DNA of 64,000 nt from Pseudomonas sp. QTF5 (GCF_000512695.2 NZ_AZRW02000014.1:70880-134879), one strand, 5' to 3'; positions 43,188-53,462 are shown, numbered from the stretch's first letter. Notes: a model not told the origin generated them from the sequence alone. A program made the numbers and translations.

Positions 43188-44582
43188 ATGGCTGTCTACA
43201 ACTACGACGTGGTGGTGTTGGGTTCCGGCCCGGCGGGAGAAGGCGCGGCAATGAATGCCGCCAAAGCAGGACGCAAGGTGGCGATGGTCGATAGTCGTCG
43301 CCAGGTCGGCGGCAACTGCACCCACCTGGGCACCATCCCGTCCAAGGCCTTGCGTCACTCGGTCCGGCAGATCATGCAGTTCAACACCAACCCGATGTTC
43401 CGGGCCATTGGTGAGCCGCGCTGGTTTTCGTTCCCGGACGTTTTGAAAAGCGCCGAAAAAGTCATCTCCAAACAAGTCGCCTCGCGCACTGGCTACTACG
43501 CCCGTAACCGCGTCGACGTGTTCTTCGGCACCGGCAGCTTCGCCGATGAGCAAACCATCGAAGTAGTCTGCGCCAACGGCGTGGTTGAAAAACTGGTGGC
43601 CAAGCACATCATCATCGCCACCGGCTCGCGCCCGTATCGCCCGGCGGACATCGATTTCCATCACCCGCGTATCTACGATAGCGACACCATCCTCAGTCTC
43701 GGCCACACCCCGCGCAAACTCATCGTTTACGGCGCTGGTGTGATCGGTTGCGAATACGCCTCGATCTTCAGTGGTCTGGGTGTGCTGGTTGAGCTGGTGG
43801 ACAACCGTGGTCAGTTGCTGAGCTTCCTCGACTCGGAAATCTCCCAGGCCCTGAGCTACCACTTCAGCAACAACAACATCACGGTTCGCCACAACGAAGA
43901 CTACGACCGCGTCGAAGGCGTGGACAACGGCGTGATCCTGCACCTGAAGTCCGGCAAGAAGATCAAGGCCGATGCCTTGCTCTGGTGCAACGGCCGTACT
44001 GGCAACACCGATCAGCTGGGTCTGGAAAATATCGGCGTGAAGGTCAACAGCCGTGGCCAGATCGAAGTCGATGAAAACTACCGCACCTGCGTACCGAACA
44101 TCTATGGTGCCGGTGACGTGATCGGCTGGCCGAGCCTGGCCAGTGCCGCCCACGACCAGGGCCGTTCGGCCGCTGGCAGCATTGTCGACAATGGCAGCTG
44201 GCGCTTCGTCAACGACGTGCCAACCGGCATCTACACGATTCCGGAGATCAGCTCGATCGGCAAGAACGAGCAGGAGCTGACTCAGGCCAAGGTGCCGTAC
44301 GAAGTGGGCAAGGCGTTCTTCAAGGGCATGGCGCGTGCGCAGATTGCCGGCGAGCCGCAAGGCATGCTGAAGATCCTGTTCCACCGCGATACCCTGGAAG
44401 TGCTGGGCGTTCACTGCTTCGGTTATCAGGCGTCGGAGATCGTGCACATCGGTCAGGCGATCATGAGCCAGCCGGGTGAACTGAACACCCTGAAGTACTT
44501 CGTCAACACGACGTTCAACTACCCGACCATGGCTGAAGCCTATCGGGTAGCGGCGTACGATGGCCTCAACCGGCTTTTTTGA
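43188..44582 (+). CDS. sthA: Soluble pyridine nucleotide transhydrogenase
   Basis: Cytosolic FAD enzyme that exchanges hydride between NADPH and NAD+. The 464 residues follow the flavin disulfide reductase plan: FAD loop [18 protein letters not shown] fold [15 protein letters not shown] and the second FAD-contact segment [14 protein letters not shown]. The usual redox disulfide is absent: the second Cys of the CxxxxC motif is Thr in [13 protein letters not shown], the diagnostic feature of SthA. AGGAG lies six bases before the ATG. Confidence 0.96.
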   Translation: MAVYNYDVVVLGSGPAGEGAAMNAAKAGRKVAMVDSRRQVGGNCTHLGTIPSKALRHSVRQIMQFNTNPMFRAIGEPRWFSFPDVLKSAEKVISKQVASRTGYYARNRVDVFFGTGSFADEQTIEVVCANGVVEKLVAKHIIIATGSRPYRPADIDFHHPRIYDSDTILSLGHTPRKLIVYGAGVIGCEYASIFSGLGVLVELVDNRGQLLSFLDSEISQALSYHFSNNNITVRHNEDYDRVEGVDNGVILHLKSGKKIKADALLWCNGRTGNTDQLGLENIGVKVNSRGQIEVDENYRTCVPNIYGAGDVIGWPSLASAAHDQGRSAAGSIVDNGSWRFVNDVPTGIYTIPEISSIGKNEQELTQAKVPYEVGKAFFKGMARAQIAGEPQGMLKILFHRDTLEVLGVHCFGYQASEIVHIGQAIMSQPGELNTLKYFVNTTFNYPTMAEAYRVAAYDGLNRLF

Positions 44583-44624
44583 GCGGCTCCGGCCGGTGGC
44601 CTGAGCCGGCCGGGGAGACCGATT

Positions 44625-45347
44625 TCAGCAATTCTCGAGCGTGGCGGTGGCCAAACCGGGAAAGTCTGTAATCAGGCTGTCAACGCCGAAGTCGGCGAGC
44701 CTGCGCATCAGCGCGGGCTCGTTGACTGTCCACACCGACACATGCAGCCCCTGACGCTGCGCCTTCTGCAGGCGTTCCGGCGTACACAGGGTCCAGTTCA
44801 GCGCCAGAATCTCACAGCCATAGTTTTGCGCGACCTTCAACGGGTCGAGCCAGGCATACTCGGCCACCAATCCGCGAGACACATCCGGCACCAGGTCCAG
44901 CGCGGCTTTCAAAACTTCGCGTGAACTCGACGTAATCGTGATCTTGTCCCGCATACCGAAACGCTGCGCCATTTCGCGAATCGCCAGCACGGTGGTCGCG
45001 GCGCGGGTGCGTGAAGCGCTTTTGACTTCCAGCTGCCAGTGCTCGAAATCGCATTGCTCGAACAATGTTTCCAGCGTTGGAATCGGGCAGGGTTTGATCC
45101 AGCCCGGGCCGCCCTTGCGTGCGTCGTAGGTCACCAATTCCGCAGCCGTGTGTTCGACCACTTTGCCGCGACGCTCGGTGGTGCGTTTGAGGGTCGGGTC
45201 GTGGATCACCACCAACTCGCCATCCCTGGACAGGTGCAAGTCCAGTTCGCAACGGCGTACACCGTGCTTGAGGCATTCCTGAAAGCTGGTCAGGGTGTTT
45301 TCCGGTGCTTCGCCCTTGGCGCCGCGATGGCCGTAGATGAGAGTCAC
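44625..45347 (-). CDS. Glycerophosphodiester phosphodiesterase (UgpQ type)
   Basis: Hydrolyses glycerophosphodiesters to glycerol 3-phosphate and an alcohol. The 240-residue protein has no signal peptide, so it is cytoplasmic, and shows the GDPD core: YGHRGAKGEAPENTLTSF with the catalytic His/Arg, and ELDLHLSRDGELVVIHD with the metal-binding Glu/Asp and second His. It is downstream of the PilZ gene at 45362 on the same strand with a 14-base gap, so the two are co-transcribed. Confidence 0.9.
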   Translation of the reverse strand: MTLIYGHRGAKGEAPENTLTSFQECLKHGVRRCELDLHLSRDGELVVIHDPTLKRTTERRGKVVEHTAAELVTYDARKGGPGWIKPCPIPTLETLFEQCDFEHWQLEVKSASRTRAATTVLAIREMAQRFGMRDKITITSSSREVLKAALDLVPDVSRGLVAEYAWLDPLKVAQNYGCEILALNWTLCTPERLQKAQRQGLHVSVWTVNEPALMRRLADFGVDSLITDFPGLATATLENC

Positions 45348-45361
45348 GGTTCTTCCTTAAA

Positions 45362-45943
45362 TTAAATGTCTGATTCGTTTTGTTCGCGGGCCAGGCGTCG
45401 TTCTTGTGCCTGTCGCTGCAAGATGTAACGGGCCAGCAATTGCCGCTGGGCATCGGACAGGTATTCGAACTCGGTGCCAATGTCGTAGCTGTCGCCCTTG
45501 CGGTCGCAATGGGTGACGCGGGCCCGCAGCAGCAGGCCAAGGGCTTGCGGCATGAGTACCAGCTTGATCGACAGGTGCGCGCCAGTGGCGATGGACGTCG
45601 GATGCTGAAAGTCGATGCCGCCTTCGGAGATGATCACCGGCTGCGGTTCGCCGATCTGTCCGAGCACGGTCAGGGCGACTACCTGACTCAGCAGGTCGAT
45701 GCGTTTGTTCTGGGATTTCAGGATCGCTGCGATGGTCCGGTCGCGTTCGCTGATCTGGCGTAGCAGGTGTTGCGACTCGAATTCGCTCAGGTGCAGTTCG
45801 CTGAGCAGGTTGAACAGCGGGGAAGCATCCTGCAACACTTCCTGGCCTGCGGCTTCGGGAGCGGACAGGGGCCGAATTTCCAGTGCGATCGTGTCCTCGA
45901 TACGGTAGTATTCGCGGCGATCTTCTTCATCTAATGTCGACAT
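45362..45943 (-). CDS. PilZ domain protein
   Basis: A 193-residue cytoplasmic protein with a Leu-rich N-terminal helical region and a PilZ-like beta-barrel. Family features are REYYRIEDT at residues 10-18 (an RxxxR-type c-di-GMP-binding motif with an inserted spacing) and EGGIDF, a weak match to the (D/N)xSxxG motif. C-di-GMP binding is therefore only a possibility. It is the first gene of an operon with the phosphodiesterase and diverges from lolC. Confidence 0.78.
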   Translation of the reverse strand: MSTLDEEDRREYYRIEDTIALEIRPLSAPEAAGQEVLQDASPLFNLLSELHLSEFESQHLLRQISERDRTIAAILKSQNKRIDLLSQVVALTVLGQIGEPQPVIISEGGIDFQHPTSIATGAHLSIKLVLMPQALGLLLRARVTHCDRKGDSYDIGTEFEYLSDAQRQLLARYILQRQAQERRLAREQNESDI

Positions 45944-46037
45944 GGCGAACCCATGGTAGCGGCGGTGGTCTGAGTGTAAAGCTGGTTATCGACCCCCGCC
46001 ACAAGGACGTTCCTTTTCCCTCCGAACAAGCCCCGAC

Positions 46038-47288
46038 ATGTTCAGACCTCTCTTCGTATTTATCGGCACGCGTTATACCCGTGCAAAGCGTCGCAATCAT
46101 TTTGTGTCATTCATTTCCCTGACCTCGATGATCGGACTCGCCCTCGGCGTAGTCGTGATGATCGTCGTGCTGTCGGTCATGAACGGCTTCGATCATGAGA
46201 TGCGCACCCGCGTGCTGGGCATGGTGCCCCATGCGACCATCGAGTCCGGTGAGCCGATCAGCGACTGGCAAAGCCTGGCCGCCAAGGTCAAGCAGAACCC
46301 GCAGGTGGCGGCGGTTGCGCCCTTCGTCCAGATGCAGGGCCTGCTGACCAACAACGGCAAGGTCTCCAAAGTGCTGCTCAATGCCATCGATCCTGTGCAG
46401 GAACGGCAGGTGTCGATCATTGATAACTTCATGCAGCAGGGCAAACTCGACGACCTGACGCCGGGCAGTTTCGGCATCGTCATTGGCGACAAGGCGGCGG
46501 CCAAGCTCGGCGCGGCGGTTGGCGACAAGCTGACGTTTGTCGCGCCGGAAGTCACCGTGACCCCGGCCGGGATGTTCCCGCGGATGAAACGCTTTACCGT
46601 GGTCGGCATCTTCCACGTCGGCGCGGGTGAGATCGACGGCTATCTGGGCATCACCAACTTGCAGGATCTGGCGAAGCTGCACCGCTGGAAGCCGGATCAG
46701 GTCCAGGGCCTGCGCTTGAAGTTTGACGATCTGTTCCAGGCACCACGCGTGGCGTGGACCATCGCTCAGCAGCTCGGCGAAGATCAGTATTACGCCCGCG
46801 ACTGGACCCGCACCCACGGCAACCTGTATCAGGCGATCCGCATGGAAAAAGCCATGATTGGCCTGCTGTTGCTGCTGATCGTCGCCGTTGCGGCGTTCAA
46901 TATCATTTCCACACTGGTGATGGTGGTGAACGACAAGAAGGGCGACATCGCGATCCTGCGCACCCTTGGCGCCACGCCGGGTTCGATCATGGCGACGTTC
47001 ATGGTTCAGGGCACGGTCATTGGTGTGGTCGGTACGCTGATCGGCGCTGTGGTCGGGATCTTCGCCGCGCTGAACGTCAGCGCCGCGATTTCGGCCCTTG
47101 AAGGGCTGATCGGCCATAAATTCCTGAACGCTGACGTGTATTTCATCGATTACCTGCCGTCGCAAGTGCAGAGCCAGGACGTGTTGATGGTCTGCGCCGC
47201 CGCGTTGGTCCTGAGTTTCCTCGCCACCCTGTATCCAGCCTGGCGTGCCGCGCGCACCCAGCCTGCGGAGGCGCTACGTTATGAGTGA
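46038..47288 (+). CDS. lolC: Lipoprotein-releasing ABC transporter permease LolC
   Basis: Inner-membrane subunit of LolCDE, which extracts outer-membrane lipoproteins and hands them to LolA. The 416-residue protein has one N-terminal helix after [17 protein letters not shown], a large periplasmic domain, then three helices with [20 protein letters not shown] motifs near the C-terminus. It is very similar to lolE 760 bases downstream. lolD begins inside its last codons (eight-base overlap). Confidence 0.93.
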   Translation: MFRPLFVFIGTRYTRAKRRNHFVSFISLTSMIGLALGVVVMIVVLSVMNGFDHEMRTRVLGMVPHATIESGEPISDWQSLAAKVKQNPQVAAVAPFVQMQGLLTNNGKVSKVLLNAIDPVQERQVSIIDNFMQQGKLDDLTPGSFGIVIGDKAAAKLGAAVGDKLTFVAPEVTVTPAGMFPRMKRFTVVGIFHVGAGEIDGYLGITNLQDLAKLHRWKPDQVQGLRLKFDDLFQAPRVAWTIAQQLGEDQYYARDWTRTHGNLYQAIRMEKAMIGLLLLLIVAVAAFNIISTLVMVVNDKKGDIAILRTLGATPGSIMATFMVQGTVIGVVGTLIGAVVGIFAALNVSAAISALEGLIGHKFLNADVYFIDYLPSQVQSQDVLMVCAAALVLSFLATLYPAWRAARTQPAEALRYE

Positions 47289-47979
47289 GTCGGGCATGAG
47301 TGATAAAGCAATCTTGAGCTGCCGCAATCTGGGCAAATCCTACGTGGAAGGCCCGGAATCGGTAGAGGTTCTGGCGGGTCTGCAACTGGAGTTGCACCCA
47401 GGTGAGCGCGTGGCGATCGTCGGTACCTCGGGTTCGGGCAAAAGTACCTTGCTCAACCTGCTGGGCGGCCTCGATACGCCGACCCAAGGCAGTGTCTGGC
47501 TGGCCGGTGAAGAACTCTCGGCACTGAACGAAAAGGCCCGTGGCCTGCTGCGTAATCGGTCGCTGGGTTTCGTTTACCAGTTCCACCACTTGCTGCCTGA
47601 GTTCACCGCGCTGGAAAACGTCTGCATGCCGCTGCTGATCGGTAAAACCGCGATTCCGGAAGCACGTCAGCGTGCGACGGCGTTGCTGGAGCGGGTGGGG
47701 CTGGGTCATCGTCTGGAGCACAAACCGGCGGAATTGTCCGGTGGCGAACGCCAGCGTGTGGCCATCGCTCGCGCCCTGGTGAACAAGCCTGGCCTGGTGA
47801 TGCTCGACGAGCCGACCGGCAACCTCGACTCCCACACCGCCCAAGGCATTCAGGATTTGATGCTGGAACTCAGCACCTCGATGCGCACCGCGTTCCTGGT
47901 GGTGACCCATGACATGAACCTGGCCCGCCAGATGGATCGCGTCCTGCATTTGCAGGAAGGTTACCTGACGCCCATCTGA
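47281..47979 (+). CDS. lolD: Lipoprotein-releasing ABC ATPase LolD
   Basis: ATPase of the Lol extractor (232 residues). Motifs are complete: Walker [13 protein letters not shown]-loop [18 protein letters not shown], signature [15 protein letters not shown], Walker [13 protein letters not shown] and the switch His in VVTHD. The ATG at 47281 has GGAGG nine bases upstream and overlaps the lolC stop. An ATG five codons later (47296) gives the 227-residue form often annotated and cannot be excluded. Confidence 0.94.
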   Translation: MSESGMSDKAILSCRNLGKSYVEGPESVEVLAGLQLELHPGERVAIVGTSGSGKSTLLNLLGGLDTPTQGSVWLAGEELSALNEKARGLLRNRSLGFVYQFHHLLPEFTALENVCMPLLIGKTAIPEARQRATALLERVGLGHRLEHKPAELSGGERQRVAIARALVNKPGLVMLDEPTGNLDSHTAQGIQDLMLELSTSMRTAFLVVTHDMNLARQMDRVLHLQEGYLTPI

Positions 47980-47988
47980 TTGACCGAA

Positions 47989-48026
47989 ACCCGGCGTACT
48001 GAATAGTGCGTCGGGTCTTTTATTTT
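47989..48026 (+). terminator. Hairpin with T-tract inside the lol operon
   Basis: Stem ACCCGGCG/CGTCGGGT (one G-T pair) followed by CTTTTATTTTT, between lolD and lolE. It looks like an intrinsic terminator or attenuator. Confidence 0.55.
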
Positions 48027-48044
48027 TATACGGTGCCCCAGCGA

Positions 48045-49289
48045 ATGTTCAGACCGTTATCGATCTTTATCGGCACGCGCTATACCCGCGCCAAGCGCCG
48101 CAATCGCTTTGTATCCTTCATCTCGATGACCTCGATGATCGGCCTCGCCCTGGGCGTGCTGGCGATGATCGTGGTGCTATCGGTGATGAACGGCTTCCAG
48201 CGCGAAATGAGCTCGCGCATCCTCGGCATGGTGCCCCACGCGACCATCGTCGGCGTGAACCCTATCGACGATTGGCAGCCGGTGGCCGCCGCGGCGATGA
48301 AGAATCCTGAAGTGACGGCGGCGGTGCCGTTCACCGAAATGGAAGGCATGCTGTCCTACAAGGGCACGATGCAGCCGATCCAGGTCAGCGGTGTCGACCC
48401 GGCGCTGGAAGGCAAGGTGTCGATTGTTGCCAAGCACATTGTTCAGGGGCGTCTCGACGCCTTGAAGCCGGGCGAGTTTGGCGTGGTGATCGGTGAGATC
48501 ACTGCGCGGCGCTTTCGTTTGAATGTCGGCGACAAGATCACCCTGATCGTGCCGGAAGTCAGCACTGCACCGGGCGGGATTACCCCGCGCATGCAGCGAC
48601 TGAATGTGGTGGGCGTGTTCAAGGTGGGCGCCGAGCTGGATGGCTCCATGGCGCTGATCCACGTCGCCGATGCCGCGCAGATGCAACACTGGCAGCCGAA
48701 TCAGGTGCAGAGCGTGCGCCTGGCGGTGAAGGACCTGTATTCCGCGCCGCAAGTGTCGAGCGACATCGCGACCGGCCTGGGCGCTGCCTACAAGGCTGAC
48801 GACTGGACCCACACCCAGGGCAGTCTGTTCAGCGCGATGAAGATGGAAAAAACCATGATTGGCCTGCTGTTGCTGATGATCGTCGCGGTGGCGGCGTTCA
48901 ACATCATTGCCACCCTGATCATGGTGGTGAATGACAAGGGCGCGGACATCGCGATCCTGCGCACTATCGGCGCGACGCCTCGGCAGATCATGGCGATTTT
49001 CATGGTGCAGGGCACGGTGATCGGGGTTGTCGGTACCTTGATTGGCGGCGTGCTGGGCGTGATTGCAGCGCTGAACGTCAGTGAACTGGTGGGCTGGATG
49101 GAGCGGGTCAGCGGGCAGCACATCTTCAGTTCCGATGTGTACTTTGTCAGTAACTTGCCGTCGGAACTGCAGGGCGCGGATGTGTTATTGATCTGTTCCG
49201 CCGGTTTCATCATGAGTTTTTTGGCGACGGTGTATCCGGCGTGGCGGGCGGCGAAAGTCGAGCCGGCTACTGCGTTGCGGTATTCGTAG
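48045..49289 (+). CDS. lolE: Lipoprotein-releasing ABC transporter permease LolE
   Basis: Second permease of LolCDE, 414 residues, with the same four-helix plan and a large periplasmic domain as LolC and near-identical termini (MFRP opening, then [19 protein letters not shown] near the end). Assignment of E versus C relies on gene order. The ATG at 48045 has only a weak GCGA upstream. It lies 65 bases after lolD, with a hairpin in the gap. Confidence 0.92.
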   Translation: MFRPLSIFIGTRYTRAKRRNRFVSFISMTSMIGLALGVLAMIVVLSVMNGFQREMSSRILGMVPHATIVGVNPIDDWQPVAAAAMKNPEVTAAVPFTEMEGMLSYKGTMQPIQVSGVDPALEGKVSIVAKHIVQGRLDALKPGEFGVVIGEITARRFRLNVGDKITLIVPEVSTAPGGITPRMQRLNVVGVFKVGAELDGSMALIHVADAAQMQHWQPNQVQSVRLAVKDLYSAPQVSSDIATGLGAAYKADDWTHTQGSLFSAMKMEKTMIGLLLLMIVAVAAFNIIATLIMVVNDKGADIAILRTIGATPRQIMAIFMVQGTVIGVVGTLIGGVLGVIAALNVSELVGWMERVSGQHIFSSDVYFVSNLPSELQGADVLLICSAGFIMSFLATVYPAWRAAKVEPATALRYS

Positions 49290-49300
49290 TCCGGTAGACC

Positions 49301-49398
49301 GCTTTCGCGAGCAAGCCCGCTCCCACATTGGATCTGAGTTGGTCACAAATTTGCGATTCAACTCGGTCAAGTGTGGGAGCGGGCTTGCTCGCGAAGGG
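49301..49398. repeat. REPIN between lolE and copS
   Basis: TTTCGCGAGCAAGCCCGCTC, then about 50 bases, then TGGGAGCGGGCTTGCTCGCG, between two convergent genes. Confidence 0.9.
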
Positions 49399-49414
49399 GC
49401 CAGACCTGCTGCCC

Positions 49415-50764
49415 TCAATCCCCCTTCGGTAACTCAATCACAAACCGCGTCCATCCATTATCCGATTCGCAACGAATCTGCCCGCCATGGGCGCGGATGA
49501 TTGACTGGGTGATCGCCAATCCCAACCCCGCATGCTCACTGCTGCCTTCACGGCGCGCCGGATCTGCCCGGTAGAAGCGGTCAAACAAGCGCGGCAACAA
49601 GTCTTCAGAAATCCCTTCGCCACTGTTTTCAACGGTCAGGCTCAAGTCAGTCGGCTGCTCGACAATCTTCACCCGCACCTCGCCACCGGCCGGGGTAAAC
49701 CGCAGCGCATTGTCGAGCAAATTGGACAGCGCGCGACGCAGCATACTGCGGTCGCCCTGCATACTCGCGCTGCCATCACGACTCAACTTCACTTGGGCGT
49801 CCTCGGCCAGCGGTGCAAAGAACTCCAGCAGCGCATCGGCTTCTTCGGCCAGCTCCAGCGGTTCGCGCTTGGGCATCAACAAGCCGTGGTCAGCCTTGGC
49901 CAGGTACAACATGTCGTTGACCAGTTGCGCCATCCATTGCAGTTCTTCGAGGTTGCTGTGCAGCGCTTCGCGGTAATCCTCGATTGGGCGAGGGCGGGTG
50001 AGGGTGACCTGGGTGTGGGTCAGCAGGTTCGACAGCGGTGTGCGCAGTTCATGGGCGATGTCGGCAGAGAAGGCCGAGAGCCGTTGAAAAGAGTCGTCGA
50101 GGCGTCCGAGCATGGCGTTGAAGCTGTGGGCCATTTCTGCGAGTTCCGGCGGCATGTCAGCTTCCGGCAGGCGGGCATTGAGCGATTGCGCCGAAACACC
50201 GCTGGCGACCGCACTCATGCGCCGCAGCGGGCGCAAACCACTGCGCGCTGCCCAGGCGCCGAGCAGAGCGGTGGCCAACGCCGACAAACCGACCGTCAGC
50301 CAGATCAGATGCTGCATGCGTTGCAGAAAGTGTTGGTGATGGGTGATGTCCAGCAGCAGGGTCAGTTGCGGTGAATCGGGTTTGTCGGGGAATAGTGGTG
50401 CATTGAGGACGCGATAGTCGGTGCCGTCGTCGCTCATCGTCGACAGGCCCGACTGGCGCGGCAAGTCTTTGGGTAAACGGGCTGAGCTGTCGTACAAATG
50501 TTGTCCGTCGCTGCCGATGATGCGCAGCGAAAGATCGGCTTGTCGGCTCAATTCATCGGCCAGTTTGGTCTCGCTTTCGCTGGACTGAATGTCTTCCAGT
50601 GCCCGGCGTAATCCCATCAGTTTGCCGTCGAGCAATTGCTGGTCCAACTCGACGAAGTGCGCCTCGCTCGCGCGGCTGAACAACACGCCGGCGAACAACG
50701 ACACCACAGCAGTGCAAGCTGCGAACAGCAGCGCCAGACGATTGCTTAGTGAGAGCCGGCGCAT
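49415..50764 (-). CDS. copS: Heavy-metal sensor histidine kinase (CopS/CusS type)
   Basis: Inner-membrane sensor of 449 residues, probably for copper. Two membrane helices (about 12-33 and 155-175) bracket a periplasmic sensor region. HAMP follows, then the phospho-accepting His in FSADIAHELRTPLSNLL and the ATPase with LLDNALRF and GLGLAITQSI. The copper assignment comes from the neighbouring copR, cop box and Met/His-rich cupredoxin. Its start overlaps the copR stop by one base, so the two are translationally coupled. Confidence 0.9.
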   Translation of the reverse strand: MRRLSLSNRLALLFAACTAVVSLFAGVLFSRASEAHFVELDQQLLDGKLMGLRRALEDIQSSESETKLADELSRQADLSLRIIGSDGQHLYDSSARLPKDLPRQSGLSTMSDDGTDYRVLNAPLFPDKPDSPQLTLLLDITHHQHFLQRMQHLIWLTVGLSALATALLGAWAARSGLRPLRRMSAVASGVSAQSLNARLPEADMPPELAEMAHSFNAMLGRLDDSFQRLSAFSADIAHELRTPLSNLLTHTQVTLTRPRPIEDYREALHSNLEELQWMAQLVNDMLYLAKADHGLLMPKREPLELAEEADALLEFFAPLAEDAQVKLSRDGSASMQGDRSMLRRALSNLLDNALRFTPAGGEVRVKIVEQPTDLSLTVENSGEGISEDLLPRLFDRFYRADPARREGSSEHAGLGLAITQSIIRAHGGQIRCESDNGWTRFVIELPKGD

Positions 50765-51444
50765 CAGGCAGGGCGCTCTTCAAGGACGTAACCCATGCCG
50801 CGCACGGTGTGGATCAACTTGTTCGGGAAGTCATCGTCGATCTTCAGGCGCAAACGACGGATCGCCACTTCGATGACATTGGTGTCGCTGTCGAAATTCA
50901 TGTCCCACACCTGGGAAGCGATCAGCGACTTGGGTAGCACTTCGCCTTGGCGCCGTAGGAGCATTTCCAGCAGGGCGAACTCCTTGGCGGTCAGGTCGAT
51001 GCGCTGACCGTTGCGCTCGACCCGGCGGCGGATCAGGTCCAGGCGCAAGTCGGCCAGTTGCAGGCTGGTTTCCTGAGGCGTTGCGCTGCCCCGCCGCAGC
51101 AGGCTACGAACCCGCGCCAGCAGTTCGGAGAAGGCGAACGGTTTGACCAGATAGTCATCGGCACCCAGTTCCAGGCCGTGAACCCTGTCCTCCACTGCGT
51201 CTCGGGCTGTAAGAAACAGTACCGGTGTGTCGAGGCCCGCGCCGCGCACCGCTTGCAGAATCTGCCAGCCATCGCGACCGGGCAGCATCACATCGAGGAT
51301 CAACAAGGCGTAATCGCCGCTCAATGCCAGTTGCTGACCGGTGTTGCCGTCTGCCGCCAGTTCGGTGGTGAACCCGGCCTCAGTCAGGCCCTGGCGCAGG
51401 TAATGGCCGGTTTTCGGTTGGTCTTCGACGATCAGCAGTTTCAT
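50764..51444 (-). CDS. copR: Copper-responsive OmpR-type response regulator
   Basis: DNA-binding regulator of 226 residues: a receiver domain with the phospho-accepting Asp in [14 protein letters not shown] (about residue 51), TAR and LVKPF, then an OmpR winged helix ([40 protein letters not shown]). First gene of copRS. I set the start at ATG 51444, the canonical [10 protein letters not shown]; a longer frame to 51504 would run into the cop box. Confidence 0.93.
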   Translation of the reverse strand: MKLLIVEDQPKTGHYLRQGLTEAGFTTELAADGNTGQQLALSGDYALLILDVMLPGRDGWQILQAVRGAGLDTPVLFLTARDAVEDRVHGLELGADDYLVKPFAFSELLARVRSLLRRGSATPQETSLQLADLRLDLIRRRVERNGQRIDLTAKEFALLEMLLRRQGEVLPKSLIASQVWDMNFDSDTNVIEVAIRRLRLKIDDDFPNKLIHTVRGMGYVLEERPA

Positions 51445-51506
51445 GGGCGGCTCGGGCAGTTGGAACAGGTGCGTTATACCGTGGGCGGCGGCGATGCAGG
51501 CCAACC

Positions 51507-51521
51507 TGACAAAGTTGTAAT
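51507..51521. promoter_or_regulatory. CopR binding site (cop box)
   Basis: TGACAAAGTTGTAAT matches the Pseudomonas cop box TGACA-N4-TGTNAT. It lies between the divergent copR and cupredoxin genes, 78 bases before the cupredoxin ATG and 63 bases before copR, so it could drive one or both. Confidence 0.75.
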
Positions 51522-51598
51522 CTGCCTGTCAGGTGGCTGGCAGAGCCCGCGGGTTAGAGTTTCCCACAAGCTGAACCTCATCTTGTTGGAGTGCGACT

Positions 51599-52135
51599 AT
51601 GTTTTTGCGAAAGCGTCTGGTGTTGGCCGCTTGCTTGCTGACACTGAGTGTAGGGCTGGAGGCCTCGCCGGCGCAGACCTACGACTTCGGTCAACCGGCC
51701 ACGGCCGCCCGGGCTACCCGTAGCGTTGAAGTGGTAATGGGCGATATGTCGTTCGATCCGAAAGCCATCAGGATCAAGGCCGGTGAGACCGTTCGCTTTG
51801 TGCTGGTGAATAAAGGCCAGTTGCTGCATGAATTCAACCTCGGCGACGCGGCGATGCATGCCCGGCATCAGCAGGAAATGCTCCAGATGCAGCAAGGCGG
51901 CATGCTGATGCCTACAGGCATGAAGGCCATGGACCACGGCTCGATGGCCGGAATGGGGCATTCCTCCGAAGGACATGGGATGAAACACGATGACCCGAAC
52001 AGTGTGCTGGTGGAACCGGGCAAAACGGCTGAACTGACCTGGACCTTCACCAAGGCCACCAATCTGGAATTTGCCTGCAATATTCCCGGCCACTATCAGG
52101 CCGGTATGGTCGGCAAACTGACAGTCAGTCAGTAA
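51599..52135 (+). CDS. Periplasmic Met/His-rich cupredoxin (CopI-like)
   Basis: A 178-residue exported copper protein. A signal peptide (MFLRKRLVLAACLLTLSVG) is followed by a plastocyanin/azurin-like domain with the type 1 copper ligands visible as His in LLHEFNLG and Cys/His/Met in FACNIPGHYQAGM. Between them lies a loop rich in Met and His (about residues 85-128: MHARHQQEMLQMQQ, MDHGSMAGMGHSSEGHGM) suited to bind more copper. Role in periplasmic copper tolerance is inferred from position next to copRS and from the cop box. Confidence 0.88.
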   Translation: MFLRKRLVLAACLLTLSVGLEASPAQTYDFGQPATAARATRSVEVVMGDMSFDPKAIRIKAGETVRFVLVNKGQLLHEFNLGDAAMHARHQQEMLQMQQGGMLMPTGMKAMDHGSMAGMGHSSEGHGMKHDDPNSVLVEPGKTAELTWTFTKATNLEFACNIPGHYQAGMVGKLTVSQ

Positions 52136-52196
52136 GCACTCAAAGGCGGGAGCAAAGGCTGGTAGAATCCGCTGATTCTTCAGTCAGGTTTCCGCC

Positions 52197-53027
52197 ATGC
52201 ATCCCGCAGCCGAACATTCGCCGCTGGGCAAATCCAGCGAATACATCGCCACCTACACGCCGTCCTTGCTGTTCCCGATCCCGCGCACCGCGAAATGGGC
52301 CGAGCTGGGCCTGACGGCTGAAACCCTGCCGTACAAGGGCGTGGACTTCTGGAACTGCTTCGAGCTGTCGTGGCTGTTGCCTTCCGGCAAGCCTGTGGTG
52401 GCGATTGGCGAATTCAGCATTCCGGCGGATTCGCCGAACATCATCGAATCGAAGTCGTTCAAGCTGTACCTCAACTCGCTGAACCAAACAGCGTTTGCCA
52501 ACACCGCCAGCCTTGAAGCGACACTGGCAAAAGACCTTTCGGCCGCTGCCGGCAAACCGGTGGGCGTGCGGGTTCGCAGCCTGAAAGAGGTTGAAGCAGA
52601 AGGCGTTGTGGCGTTGCCGGGCGTGTGCATCGATGACCTGGACATCAGCGTCAGCAACTATGAGCATCCGCGTCCGGAACTGCTTCGGTGCAATGAGTCG
52701 CTCATTATTGAAGAGAGCGTGCACAGCCATTTGCTCAAATCCAACTGCCCGGTCACCAGCCAGCCGGATTGGGGCAGCGTGGCGGTGGAGTATCGCGGTG
52801 CGGCGCTGGATCATGCGAGTTTGCTGGAATACATCGTGAGCTTCCGTCAGCACTCGGACTTCCATGAGCAGTGCGTGGAGCGGATTTTCCTCGACCTGCA
52901 ACGGTTGCTGAAACCGGAGAAGCTGACCGTGTATGCGCGGTATGTGCGTCGCGGCGGGTTGGACATCAACCCGTATCGCAGCACCGAAGAAGTGCAGCTG
53001 CCGAACCATCGCCTGGTCCGTCAGTAA
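52197..53027 (+). CDS. queF: NADPH-dependent 7-cyano-7-deazaguanine reductase
   Basis: Reduces preQ0 to preQ1 in queuosine synthesis. The 276-residue length marks the long, fused-T-fold QueF seen in gamma-proteobacteria. The family NADPH motif appears as [11 protein letters not shown] (about residues 90-100), with the nucleophilic Cys later in [19 protein letters not shown] and the Asp/His region of [19 protein letters not shown] lies before the ATG. Single gene with REPIN and terminator behind it. Confidence 0.95.
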   Translation: MHPAAEHSPLGKSSEYIATYTPSLLFPIPRTAKWAELGLTAETLPYKGVDFWNCFELSWLLPSGKPVVAIGEFSIPADSPNIIESKSFKLYLNSLNQTAFANTASLEATLAKDLSAAAGKPVGVRVRSLKEVEAEGVVALPGVCIDDLDISVSNYEHPRPELLRCNESLIIEESVHSHLLKSNCPVTSQPDWGSVAVEYRGAALDHASLLEYIVSFRQHSDFHEQCVERIFLDLQRLLKPEKLTVYARYVRRGGLDINPYRSTEEVQLPNHRLVRQ

Positions 53028-53034
53028 AGAACCA

Positions 53035-53125
53035 ATGTGGGAGCGGGCTTGCTCGCGAAGACGTCGGTACATTCAGCATAAACGTGCCTGTTAGACCGCT
53101 TTCGCGAGCAAGCCCGCTCCCACAA
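53035..53125. repeat. REPIN downstream of queF
   Basis: TGTGGGAGCGGGCTTGCTCG, a spacer of about 45 bases, then the inverted unit ending CCCGCTCCCACA. Confidence 0.9.
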
Positions 53126-53151
53126 TGGATTGCATTTCAGGTCGCAGAAAC

Positions 53152-53186
53152 CAAAAAGCCCCGCTATCGATAGCGGGGCTTTTTTG
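53152..53186. terminator. Bidirectional terminator
   Basis: Perfect 12-pair self-complementary stem AGCCCCGCTATC/GATAGCGGGGCT with A residues to the left and T residues to the right, shared by queF and the convergent DUF4404 gene. Confidence 0.92.
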
Positions 53187-53198
53187 CATCTGGCGGGT

Positions 53199-53462
53199 TC
53201 AGATCCCCATGTTGCCCAAGGCTTGCACGATGTTGCGCAAGGTGCCAGCAAGGGTCGGGTGTTCAAGTTCGAAGCGCTCGACGGCCAGATTCACATTGTC
53301 GGCGAGGTTGGTGTCCTGGGTTTTGGTTTCCAGCTCAAGTTCAAGTTCGATCTGTCCCATCAGCGCGTGCAGGTCAGCGCGCTCGACTTCGGAAAGCGGT
53401 GGATTCTGTTCCAATTGCTCGCGCAGTTTGTTGAGCTGTTCTTGCAGTTCGCGGGCAGGCAT
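53199..53462 (-). CDS. DUF4404 family protein
   Basis: An 87-residue acidic, helical, probably coiled-coil protein (ELQEQLNKLREQLEQNPPLS; VERFELEHPTLAGTLRNIVQALGNMGI). This matches the DUF4404 pattern of small cytoplasmic proteins of unknown role. AAGGAAG lies six bases before ATG 53462; the longer frame to 53510 is less likely. Confidence 0.82.
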   Translation of the reverse strand: MPARELQEQLNKLREQLEQNPPLSEVERADLHALMGQIELELELETKTQDTNLADNVNLAVERFELEHPTLAGTLRNIVQALGNMGI

